Assembly (NCBI RefSeq): GCF_937873725.1
Contig: NZ_CALMYY010000099.1
Location: forward strand, 1 to 60,687
From: an uncultured Dietzia sp.
GTDB taxonomy: Bacteria > Actinomycetota > Actinomycetes > Mycobacteriales > Mycobacteriaceae
Length of the DNA: 60,687 nucleotides
Direction: 5' to 3'
The notes under the pieces were generated by a model. That model worked only from the letters and a program-made list of their open reading frames with translations, was not told the origin of the DNA and did no database searches. Of the stretch, positions 33,005 through 41,183 are shown piece after piece. The position numbers were made by a program, and so were the translations under genes. How positions within the stretch are numbered: position 1 is the first letter of the stretch; each line of letters starts with the position of its first letter.

Positions 33005-34078
33005 ATGTCAGCGCAGGACGACAGGCCCGACCTCCCGCTGGACGAGCTGCTCCGCCCCGACGTGGTGGGCCCGAAGATCGCCGAGGCCACGGGGGACGAC
33101 GCCTGGGCGGATTTCGACGCCGAGCTCATCGCGGGCGGCAAATCCAACCTCACCTTCACCCTCCGCTCGGACGTCGGGGAGCTCATCCTCCGGCGCCCGC
33201 CGACCGGAGAGCTGCTGCCCAGCGCGCACGACATGGGCCGCGAGGCGCGGATACAGCTCGGCCTGGCCGGCACCGGCGTCCCGGTCGCGCGGGTGGTGCT
33301 CAACGAGACCACCGGCGAGGACCTGGGCGTGCCGTACTACGTGATGGAGAAGGTGGTCGGGCACATCATCCGCGACGAGTTGCCGCCGGGCTTCGCCGAG
33401 TCCGACCGCGACAAGGCGGCCATGGCGGACGCCCAGATCGACGCGATGGTCGCACTCCACGCGGTGGATCAGGACGCGGTCGGCCTGGGGGACCTCGGTC
33501 GCCCGGAGGGCTACCTCGAGCGTCAGCTGCGCCGGTGGCTGGGACAGTCCGAGAAGGCCTCCGACACCGTCCGCGCGGACCGCCTGCCCGACCTGGCGGC
33601 GCGTCTCGGCCGGAGCATGCCCACCTCGCCGTCGTCGCGGATCATCCACGGTGACTACCGCCTGGACAACTACGTCGTGGACCCGGGTGACCCGGGCAGG
33701 ATCCTCGCGATCCTCGACTGGGAGTTGTCCACCCTCGGCGACCCGGTCGCCGACCTCGCGCAGACTGTCCTGTACTGGGGCGACCCGGACGGCCCGGAGG
33801 TTCCGCTCATCCCCAGCATCACCACCGAACCGGGCTGGCCGGGCCCGCAGCGGCTGCTCGACCGCTACTGCGCGGCGACCGGCACCGACCCGTCCCACAT
33901 GCCGTGGTACCTGGCCTTTGCTGTCTTCAAGTTCGCGGCGATCGCCCAGGGCGTGGCCACCCGCTCGGAGGCCGGCGACATGGCGGGCCAGGACTTCGGC
34001 GACATCGGCCCGCAGATCCGCGACCTGGTCGACCACGGCCACGCGATCCTCGATTCCGCGCAGGGGACCCAGCGATGA
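33005..34078 (+). CDS. APH-fold phosphotransferase, LvaA/ACAD10-11 kinase-like (copy 2)
   Basis: A 357-residue kinase-fold protein: GGKSNLTFTLRSDVGELILRRPP (nucleotide-binding start, near 45-66), Brenner motif HGDYRLDN at 215-222, LDWE at 237-240 and TLGDPVADLAQTVLYW after it, a hallmark of the ACAD10/11-associated branch. Only distantly similar to the copy at 21551, so the two kinases probably have different substrates. GAGGAGAAG ribosome site. Its stop overlaps the start of an SDR gene (ATGA), followed by an ACAD11-like gene. Confidence 0.87.
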   Translation: MSAQDDRPDLPLDELLRPDVVGPKIAEATGDDAWADFDAELIAGGKSNLTFTLRSDVGELILRRPPTGELLPSAHDMGREARIQLGLAGTGVPVARVVLNETTGEDLGVPYYVMEKVVGHIIRDELPPGFAESDRDKAAMADAQIDAMVALHAVDQDAVGLGDLGRPEGYLERQLRRWLGQSEKASDTVRADRLPDLAARLGRSMPTSPSSRIIHGDYRLDNYVVDPGDPGRILAILDWELSTLGDPVADLAQTVLYWGDPDGPEVPLIPSITTEPGWPGPQRLLDRYCAATGTDPSHMPWYLAFAVFKFAAIAQGVATRSEAGDMAGQDFGDIGPQIRDLVDHGHAILDSAQGTQR

Positions 34079-34899
34079 CCGACGCCACCCCGGGCCCGCC
34101 GACGCCGGTCGACCCGCGGACCGGGCCGCAGTCCGAGCTCCCCGTGCTGGACCGCTTCCGGATGGACGGCCGCGTCGCGGTGATCACCGGGGCCTCGTCC
34201 GGGCTCGGCGCCGGGTTCGCCCGCGCGCTGTCCTCGGCCGGCGCCACCGTCGTCCTGGCCGCGCGCCGCCGCGAGCGGCTCGAGGCGCTGGCCGACGAGC
34301 TCTGCGCGGCCGGGGGGCGGGCCTCGACCGTGGCGTGCGACGTCGCCGACCCCGAGGCCTGCGCCGCGATGACCCGCGCGGCGATGGAGGCCCACGGCCG
34401 GATCGATGTGCTGGTCAACAACGCCGGCATCGGCACCGCGGTGCCCGCGCTCAAGGAGACCCCCGAGCAGTTCCGCTCGGTCGTGGACGTCAACCTCAAC
34501 GGCGCCTTCTGGGCGGCCAAGGAGTGCGCGGCCGTCATGGGGCCCGGCTCGAGCATCGTCAACGTCGCCAGCGTCCTGGGCCTGACCGCGGGGTTCGCGC
34601 CGCAGGCCGCCTATTCGGCTACCAAGGCCGCGGTCATGGGGCTCACCCGCGACCTGGCCTCGCAGTGGGGCGGACGGCGCGGGATCCGTGTGAACTCGCT
34701 TGCGCCCGGCTACTTCGCCTCCGAGATGACCGACGAGATCCCGGAGGCGATGCTCGCGGACATCACCGGCCGCACGATCTTCGGCCGGCTCGGCCTGCAG
34801 CCCGAGCTCGACGCCGCCCTGCTGTTCCTCGCCTCCGACGCCTCGTCGTTCATCACGGGCACGACGCTCGTGGTGGACGGCGGGATGACCCTCCACTAG
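34075..34899 (+). CDS. Short-chain dehydrogenase/reductase
   Basis: SDR of 274 residues with a proline-rich N-terminal extension of about 25 residues. TGASSGLGAGFARAL near 39, NNAGIGTAV near 115, catalytic NVASVLGLTAGFAPQAAYSATKAA. VVLAARRRERLE after beta-2 points to NADP. Similar to the SDR at 24554, its counterpart in the first kinase module. Overlaps the kinase stop. A 24-nt gap with AGGAGA leads to the ACAD gene. Confidence 0.88.
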   Translation: MTDATPGPPTPVDPRTGPQSELPVLDRFRMDGRVAVITGASSGLGAGFARALSSAGATVVLAARRRERLEALADELCAAGGRASTVACDVADPEACAAMTRAAMEAHGRIDVLVNNAGIGTAVPALKETPEQFRSVVDVNLNGAFWAAKECAAVMGPGSSIVNVASVLGLTAGFAPQAAYSATKAAVMGLTRDLASQWGGRRGIRVNSLAPGYFASEMTDEIPEAMLADITGRTIFGRLGLQPELDAALLFLASDASSFITGTTLVVDGGMTLH

Positions 34900-34923
34900 A
34901 GATCTCTGACAGGAGACAACACA

Positions 34924-36317
34924 ATGGATTTCGCTCACAGTCAGCGCAGCCTCGAGCTGCAGGAGAACATGTGGGAGTTCATGCGTGAGCACGTCCTCCC
35001 CGCCGAGCCGGTGTGGGCGGAGTACCTGCGCGAGCACGGCGACAACGCCTACCCGCCCGTCATGGAGGACCTCAAGGCCGAGGCCCGCCGCCGCGGTCTG
35101 TGGAATCTCTTCCTGCCCGAGTGGTCCGGCATCTCCAACCTCGAGTTCGCCGCGGTCTCGGAGATCACCGGGTGGTCGCCCGTCATCGCCCCGGAGGCCA
35201 TCAACTCGCAGGCCCCCGACACGGGCAACATGGAGACCTTCCACCTGTTCGGCACCGACGAGCAGAAGGCGAAGTACCTCGAGCCGCTCAAGGAGGGCAG
35301 GATCCGCTCGGCGTACGCCATGACCGAGCCGGACGTGGCCTCCTCCGACGCCACCAACATCCAGACCGTGATCCGGCGCGAGGGCGACGAGTACGTGATC
35401 AACGGCCGCAAGTGGTGGATCACCGGCATCGCCGACACCCGCTGCGAGATCCTCATCGTCATGGGCAAGACCGACGAGTCCGCCGAGACCCACCGGCAGC
35501 AGTCCATGGTGCTGGTCCCGCGCGACACCCCGGGCCTGACCATCGAGCGCAACCTCCCGCTGTTCGGCTACCAGGACCAGCACGGGCACTGCGAGATCGT
35601 GTTCTCCGACGTTCGCGTGCCGGTGTCGAACCTGCTCGGGGAGGAGGGCGCCGGGTTCGCCATCGCCCAGGCCCGCCTCGGGCCGGGCCGCATCCACCAC
35701 GCCATGCGCGCCATCGGCATGGCCGAGCGGGCCCTGGCGCTCATGGTGGACCGCGCCAAGTCCCGCCACGCCTTCGGCGGGGCGCCGGCCGCCCCCAGCG
35801 GCGTCCCGCACCACATCGCCACCCCCCGGACCCGCGACCGCCCGCGCCCCCCGGCCGCCCCCCCCGGGGGCCGGGCCGCGCCCCCCACGCCCGGGACCCC
35901 CCCGGCTGGCCCGAGCGGGCCGTGGCGCTCATGGGGCCCCGGGGAAAGTCCCGCCACGCCTTCGGCGGGTCCCTGGCCAGCCAGGGCGTCGTCCAGGAGC
36001 ACATCGCCAACTCGCGGATCGAGATCGACCAGGCGCGCCTGCAGGTGCAGCACTGCGCGTGGATGATCGACACCGTCGGCGCCAAGGAGGCCCGCTTCGA
36101 GATCTCCGCCATCAAGGTGATCGCCCCGCAGGTCGCCTGCGCCGTGATCGACCGGGCCATCGAGATCTACGGCGGCGCCGGCGTCTCCGGCGACACCCCG
36201 CTCGCGTACTTCTACGCCTGGGCGCGGGCCCTGCGGATCGTCGACGGCCCGGACGCCGTGCACCGCCGCACCATCGCGCGCGGCGAGCTCAGGCGGACAC
36301 CGCCGTTCATCGGCTGA
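34924..36317 (+). pseudogene. Acyl-CoA dehydrogenase, ACAD10/11 type (copy 2), broken by a degenerate 188-bp duplication
   Basis: The first 280 codons read as a normal paralogue of 22570 (MDFAHSQRSLELQENMWEFM, NSQAPDTGNMETFHLFGTDEQK, AMTEPDVASSDATN). After DRAKSRHAFGG the frame turns into Pro/Arg-rich nonsense; the true C-terminus resumes in another frame with GKSRHAFGGSLASQGVVQEH and ends in YGGAGVSGDTPLAYFYAWARALRIVDGPDAVH. The segments at 35725 and 35913 repeat with an offset of exactly 188 bp. Removing 188 bp restores one 401-residue protein. The extra copy is C-rich and error-laden, which looks more like a consensus or assembly fault than a natural duplication. If real, the gene is dead. 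Confidence 0.85.
35721..35971. repeat. Imperfect 188-bp tandem duplication inside the ACAD gene
   Basis: GAGCGGGCC at 35725 and 35913 and CACGCCTTCGGCGGG at 35767 and 35955 are both 188 bp apart. The bases between resemble a degraded mixture of the flanking true sequence (for example a CACATCGCCA match at 35813 and 36000), with many A/T positions changed to C or G and homopolymer runs of up to nine C. Confidence 0.8.
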
Positions 36318-36322
36318 TACTA

Positions 36323-36342
36323 GGATGTCCCACTAAAGTGGC
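36323..36342. promoter_or_regulatory. Possible -10 box and small palindrome before the thiolase gene
   Basis: TAGGAT (36323-36328) followed by CCACTAAAGTGG (36331-36342), whose five-base arms CCACT/AGTGG are perfect. A GGGAG site then precedes the ATG at 36387. Suggests a separate promoter; the palindrome matches none of the other operator types in the window. Confidence 0.4.
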
Positions 36343-36386
36343 TGGGACGACTGAGACATGACCACCGAGACAAGGGAGAACACCAC

Positions 36387-37526
36387 ATGGGTGCAGTAAT
36401 CGTGGAGGCCGTGCGCAGCGCGGTCGGCAAGCGCAACGGCGGGCTGGCCGGGGTCCATCCGGCCGACTTGTCGGGCAAGGTGCTCAACGCGCTCGTCGAG
36501 CGCGCGGGGATCGACCCGGCCGTCGTCGAGGACGTGATCTGGGGCTGCGTCACGCAGGCCGGCGAGCAGACCGGCGACCTCGCCCGGACCGCGGTGCTGT
36601 CCGCTGGCTGGCCGGAGACCGTCACCGGCGTGACCATCGACCGGCAGTGCGGATCCTCGCAGCAGGCGTTGAGCTTCGCGGTGGCCGTGGTCGAGGCAGG
36701 TCATCATGACGTGGTGATCGCCGGTGGTGTGGAGACCATGAGCCGCAATCCGATGGGTAGCTCGGCTATGGGCAAGAACCCCTACGGCGACGATTTTCTG
36801 GGCCGTTACGATGGCATCATGCCCAACCAGGGCATCGGCGCCGAGATGATCGCCGAGCGCTGGGGCCTGACCCGCACCCAGCTCGACGAGTTCGCGGTGG
36901 CCTCGCACGAGAAGGCCGCCGCCGCGCAGGACGCCGGCGTCAACGCCGGACACATCGTCCCGATCACCACCCCGGACGGCATGTTCGACGCGGATCAGGG
37001 CATCCGTCGCGGCTCGAAGGTCGAGGCGCTCGCGGGCCTCAAGACCCCGTTCAAGGCCGACGGCGTGGTCAGCGCCGGCAACGCCTCCCAGATCTCGGAC
37101 GGCTCCGCGGCGCTCCTCGTGATGAGCGAGGAGGCGGCCGCCAGGTACGGCTGCACCCCGATCGCCCGCGTGCACACCGCCACGCTCGCCGGCGACGACC
37201 CCGTCATCATGCTCACCGCGCCGATCCCGGCCACGGCCAAGGCGCTCGAGAAGTCCGGGCTGACGATCGACGACATCGGCGTGTTCGAGGTCAACGAGGC
37301 CTTCGCGTCCGTGCCCATGGCGTGGCTCGCGGAGACCGGCGCCGACCCGGCCAGGCTCAACCCGAACGGCGGCGCGATCGCCCTCGGGCATCCGCTCGGC
37401 GGCTCCGGCGCCCGGATCATGACCGACATGATCCATCACATGAAGGCGAACGGAATCAAGTACGGCCTGCAGACGATGTGCGAGGGCGGCGGCCAGGCCA
37501 ACGCCACCATCATCGAACTGCTCTGA
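36387..37526 (+). CDS. Acetyl-CoA acyltransferase (thiolase)
   Basis: A complete 379-residue degradative thiolase: nucleophile in DRQCGSSQQAL near 92, GHPLGGSG with the catalytic histidine near 335 and MCEGGGQ with the second cysteine near 365. Cleaves 3-oxoacyl-CoA to acetyl- or propionyl-CoA and a shortened acyl-CoA. Unlike the protein at 19186 all three catalytic residues are present. Mycobacterial FadA5/FadA6-like in length and motifs. The stop lies inside a 15-bp tandem repeat and is followed by a strong terminator. Confidence 0.92.
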   Translation: MGAVIVEAVRSAVGKRNGGLAGVHPADLSGKVLNALVERAGIDPAVVEDVIWGCVTQAGEQTGDLARTAVLSAGWPETVTGVTIDRQCGSSQQALSFAVAVVEAGHHDVVIAGGVETMSRNPMGSSAMGKNPYGDDFLGRYDGIMPNQGIGAEMIAERWGLTRTQLDEFAVASHEKAAAAQDAGVNAGHIVPITTPDGMFDADQGIRRGSKVEALAGLKTPFKADGVVSAGNASQISDGSAALLVMSEEAAARYGCTPIARVHTATLAGDDPVIMLTAPIPATAKALEKSGLTIDDIGVFEVNEAFASVPMAWLAETGADPARLNPNGGAIALGHPLGGSGARIMTDMIHHMKANGIKYGLQTMCEGGGQANATIIELL

Positions 37527-37574
37527 TCGGAACTGCTCTGATCGGAACCGGTTTGATAGGAACCGTGTCGATCC
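37515..37574. repeat. Four tandem 15-bp units spanning the thiolase stop codon
   Basis: GAACTGCTCTGATCG occurs twice exactly (37515-37529, 37530-37544), then as two diverged units (37545-37559, 37560-37574). The first unit encodes the last three residues and the TGA of the thiolase; the rest lie after the stop. Confidence 0.75.
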
Positions 37575-37602
37575 CCGCTCCCCGATCCGGGGGCGGGGAT
37601 CG
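37569..37602. terminator. Bidirectional terminator between thiolase and alcohol dehydrogenase
   Basis: CGATCCCCGC...GCGGGGATCG arms with an additional CCC/GGG pairing enclose a short CGATCC loop. It sits between two converging genes ending at 37526 and 37620. Confidence 0.75.
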
Positions 37603-37619
37603 ACGCGTTCCGGCGGACG

Positions 37620-38723
37620 CTAGCCGCCGGTGAGGACCACCGCCCGGCCGAGGATCTCGCCGCGGTCGAGCGCCTGGTAGGTCTCGGGGGCCTCGTCGAG
37701 GCTGACGCGCCGCGAGATCACCTCGCCCAGGTCGAGCCTGCCGGCGGCGAGCAGCCGGATGAGGTCGGGCACGTCGCGCCGGGCGCGCGCCCCGTAGGAG
37801 CCCTTGATCTGGATCTTGCGCCGGACGATGCGGGCCAGGTCCACGTCGAGGGTGGTGCCGGCGGGAGGGATCCCGACGACGACGGCGCGGCCGCCCTCCC
37901 GGGTGATGTCCACGGCCAGGTTGGTCGTCGCGGCGGACCCGAGGGCCTCGAAGGCGACGTCGACCCCGCGGCCGCCCGTGATCTCCGCGATCGCCTCGGC
38001 CGCGTCGACGCGCGAGCTGTTCACCGTGTGCGTGGCACCCATCCGGCGGGCGAGGTCCAACTTGTCGTCGTCGACATCGATCGCGATCACCGGCTCCGCA
38101 CCACTGACCGCCGCGAGTTGCACGATGTTCTGCCCCACGCCGCCCACGGCCACCACCGCGACGGACTCGCCGGCGCGGACGTCGCCCACGTTGCGCACCG
38201 CGCCGTAGGCGGTGAACAGCGAACAGCCGAGGATCGCCGAATCGGTCAGGTCCAGCTGGTCGGGGAGCGGGAACACGGCCGTGGCCGGGGTGACGCTGTA
38301 CTCGGCCATGCCGCCCATCGAGTACATGGACAGCGTCTCACCGTTGGCGCGGCGCAGGCGGGACTCGCCGTCGTACAGCGTGCCCCGCAGCCGGTTGAAC
38401 TCGAAGAACGTCGAGCACAGGTCCTCCATGCCGCGGGCGCAGTTTTCGCACGATCCGCACGGCATGATGAACGATCCCACCACCCGGTCGCCGGGCTTGA
38501 CGTTGGCCACGCCCGCGCCGACCTCGGCGACGATCCCGGAGATCTCGTGCCCCAGGACGCCGGGCAACGGGAAGCCGACCTCGCCCTTGAGCACGTGCAG
38601 GTCCGTGTGGCAGACCCCGCACGCGTGGTTGTGCACGAGCACCTCTCCCGCGCGCGGTTCGGGGACGGGGATGTCCTCGATCACCAGCGGGGACCCGACT
38701 TCTACGCAGACTGCAGCCTTCAT
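37620..38723 (-). CDS. Zinc-dependent alcohol dehydrogenase (class III-like)
   Basis: A 367-residue medium-chain dehydrogenase starting MKAAVCVEVGSPLVIEDIPV. Catalytic zinc: GVCHTD near 39 and GHE near 61. Structural zinc lobe CGSCENCARGMEDLC near 88-102. NAD fold VAVGGVGQNIVQLAA near 188. Motif and length resemble the NAD/thiol-dependent formaldehyde and long-chain alcohol dehydrogenases of actinobacteria. ATG at 38721-38723 lies 14 nt after the stop of the ACAD gene on the same strand, so the minus-strand genes 41081-37620 form one operon. Confidence 0.9.
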   Translation of the reverse strand: MKAAVCVEVGSPLVIEDIPVPEPRAGEVLVHNHACGVCHTDLHVLKGEVGFPLPGVLGHEISGIVAEVGAGVANVKPGDRVVGSFIMPCGSCENCARGMEDLCSTFFEFNRLRGTLYDGESRLRRANGETLSMYSMGGMAEYSVTPATAVFPLPDQLDLTDSAILGCSLFTAYGAVRNVGDVRAGESVAVVAVGGVGQNIVQLAAVSGAEPVIAIDVDDDKLDLARRMGATHTVNSSRVDAAEAIAEITGGRGVDVAFEALGSAATTNLAVDITREGGRAVVVGIPPAGTTLDVDLARIVRRKIQIKGSYGARARRDVPDLIRLLAAGRLDLGEVISRRVSLDEAPETYQALDRGEILGRAVVLTGG

Positions 38724-38737
38724 GGACGCGACCCTAC

Positions 38738-39925
38738 TCAGCCGCTGCGGCCCAGGAGGTCGTCCGAGATGATCCGCATCTGGATCTCGCTGGTGCCCTC
38801 GAAGATCCGGGTGAGGCGGGCGTCGCGCCAGTGCCGCTCGACCTGGAAGTCGGTGGTGTAGCCGGCGCCGCCGTGGATCTGGATTCCCTGGGAGGTGACG
38901 CGCTCGGCCATCTCGGTGGCCACGAGCTTGCACATCGCGGCCTCGGTGGAACACCGGCGGCCCGAGTCGATCGCGGTGGCCACCGAGTACATGAGTTGGC
39001 GGGCGGCCTCGATGTCGGCGGCCATCTTGGCGATCTCGAAGCGCAGATACTGGAACTCGCCGATGGGGCGGCCGAACTGTTCGCGCGTGGCGACGTACGC
39101 GATCGAGTCCTCGAGCGCGGCGCGCGCGAGGCCGATAGCGCGGGCGGCGGTGTGGGCGCGGCCCACCTCGAGCCCGGAGACCGCCATGTAGAAGCCCTTG
39201 CCCTCCTCGCCGAGCAGCGCCGAGGCCGGGATCCGGAAGTCGTCGAAGGACAGCTCCCAGGTCTGCCAGCCGAAGTAGCCGATCTTGCGCACCGGGGTGC
39301 CGGTGATCCCGGCGGGGAACGACCCGCGCTCCTTCTCGACGAGGAAGGTGGAGATGCCGCGGTGTGGCTTGGCCGGATCGCGGTTCGGGTCTGTGCGGGC
39401 GAACAGCACCAGGTAGTCGGCCTGGTCGGCGTAGGTGCACCACATCTTGGTGCCGTTGACGACCCACTCGTCGCCCTCGCGGACCGCACGGCAGGAGATG
39501 TTGGCGACGTCCGAGCCCGCCTCCGCCTCCGACAGCGCGTAGGCGCCCAGCCACTCGCCGCGCGCGACCCTCGGCAGGAGCCGGGACTCCTGCTCGGCGG
39601 TGAACCCGCCGCCCATGCCGTTGCCGCGGGCCAGCAGCCCCGAGACGGACAGTTAGCCGCGCGCGAGCTCCTCGGCCACCAGGCAGTACTCGAAGACGCC
39701 CAGGCCGAGCCCGCCGTGATCCTCGTCGATCATGATCCCGAAGAAGCCCATCTCCGCCATTTTCCGGCGGAGCTCGTCGGGGATGTCGCCGCGCTCGGGG
39801 TCCAGCACGTTGGCGATCGGCAGGACCTCCCTGGCGGTGAACTCGCGGGCCAGGTCGCGGATGGCCAGCCGCTCCTCGGTGAGGTAGACGGGCGTGTCGG
39901 GCCGGGCGGTGGGCTCGTGCGTCAT
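38738..39925 (-). pseudogene. Acyl-CoA dehydrogenase interrupted by one in-frame TAA
   Basis: Two segments lie in the same frame: residues 1-90 (MTHEPTARPDTPVYLTEERLA ... GGLGLGVFEYCLVAEELARG) and, after TAA at 39653-39655, residues 92-395 (LSVSGLLARGNGMGGGFT ... IFEGTSEIQMRIISDDLLG). Together they make one full-length ACAD with the catalytic Glu in FEGTSEIQ. Related enzymes have tryptophan after ELARG, so TGG to TAA would need two changes. No other damage is visible, which suggests a recent mutation, a sequencing error or, less likely, readthrough. An ATG near 39616 would give an inactive fragment. Confidence 0.85.
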
Positions 39926-39941
39926 GGAAGGTGTCTCTCCC

Positions 39942-41081
39942 TCAGGTGAGGCGGTCGGTGTCGGCGCCGAGGCGGGGCGCGGGGCCGGCCGAGAGGTGGG
40001 TGCCGTCGAAGGTGGCCGGATGGGCGGCCGCGAGATAGGGGCCGATTCCGGGCTGGTCGAGCGTGCCGAACAAGGGATTGGCGTCGAGTTCGCCCTCGGC
40101 GACGACCTCGGCGAAGGTCCGGTACCGCTCGTGGAGCACCACGGAATCGGCGAGCGCCAGGGCCGCCTCCTCGGTCGTGTGCGCGGAGAACCAGCGGGCG
40201 AACAGGGCGGCCAGGACCTCGCGGTAGGAGTAGCGGTCTGATTCGGCCGTGAAGTCGGCGCCGGTGGCGGCCTCCAGCGCGTCGACGGCCTCGCGGGTGC
40301 CGGTGAGGCGGGCCAGGTCCCGGAAGTGCCGGGTGGTCAGGGCGACGATCATGAACCGGCCGCCGTCGGAGGTGGTGAAGTCGGTGCCGAAGGTGCCGTA
40401 GACGTGATTGCCCACTGCCGGGCGGGAGGAGCCGTCGAGCTGGGGTTCGGTGAGGTAGCCGAGCGTCCCGGCCGTGGCCAGCGCCACGTCGTCGAGCGGC
40501 AAGATGAGGCGTCGGCCCCGGCCCGTCCGCTCGCGCTCGCGCACGGCGGCCACCACGGCCAGCGCCGCGTGGAGCCCGGCCGCGACGTCCCAGGCGGGCA
40601 GCGCGTGATTTACCACCTGCCCGCCGCCGGGGCCGGTGATCGCCGGGAAGCCCAGGGCGGCGTTGACCGTGTAGTCGACCCCCGGCCGGCCGTCCCGGCG
40701 GCCGAGCAGCTCGAGGGTGATCACGTCGGGGCGGATCGCCGACAGTGTCCCGTGGCTCATCCAGTCGCGGCCGCCGGAGTTGGTGACGAGGATGCCCCCG
40801 CCCTCACCGGGTGCGGTGACCAGCTCGCGCAGTGACTGCCGGCCCGACTCCGAGCGCAGGTCGAGCGTGACCGAGGCCTTGCCGCGGTTGAGGCCGGTCC
40901 AGTAGATGGACGTGCCGTCGGGGGCGAGCGGCCAGCGGTTCACGTCGGCCGCGCCACCGATCGGGTCGACGCGGATCACCTCGGCGCCCAGTTGCGCGAG
41001 CGTGAGCCCGCACAGGGGAGAGGCGACGAAGCTGGAGAGCTCCACCACGCGGATGCCGTCGAGCGGCCTGGTGTCGGGCAT
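39942..41081 (-). CDS. Class III CoA-transferase (CaiB/BaiF family)
   Basis: A 379-residue protein: RVVELSSFVASPLCGLTLAQLGAEVIRVDPIGGAADVNRW at the start, then LNRGKASVTLDLRSESGR near 75, the classic family III N-terminal block. Moves CoA between carboxylic acids through an aspartyl anhydride. GGAGG precedes the ATG. First gene of a minus-strand operon with the interrupted ACAD and the alcohol dehydrogenase; divergent from the ACAD at 41184, whose operon carries a second CoA-transferase. Confidence 0.9.
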   Translation of the reverse strand: MPDTRPLDGIRVVELSSFVASPLCGLTLAQLGAEVIRVDPIGGAADVNRWPLAPDGTSIYWTGLNRGKASVTLDLRSESGRQSLRELVTAPGEGGGILVTNSGGRDWMSHGTLSAIRPDVITLELLGRRDGRPGVDYTVNAALGFPAITGPGGGQVVNHALPAWDVAAGLHAALAVVAAVRERERTGRGRRLILPLDDVALATAGTLGYLTEPQLDGSSRPAVGNHVYGTFGTDFTTSDGGRFMIVALTTRHFRDLARLTGTREAVDALEAATGADFTAESDRYSYREVLAALFARWFSAHTTEEAALALADSVVLHERYRTFAEVVAEGELDANPLFGTLDQPGIGPYLAAAHPATFDGTHLSAGPAPRLGADTDRLT

Positions 41082-41183
41082 CGGAAACCTCCGGCGGTCG
41101 CCGCAAACGATGATAATAGTTGCTAGCATACAGGCGAATCGGGGCGCGCCGTCCCGAACAGGGGCACGGTCGGAGGGTGTGCG

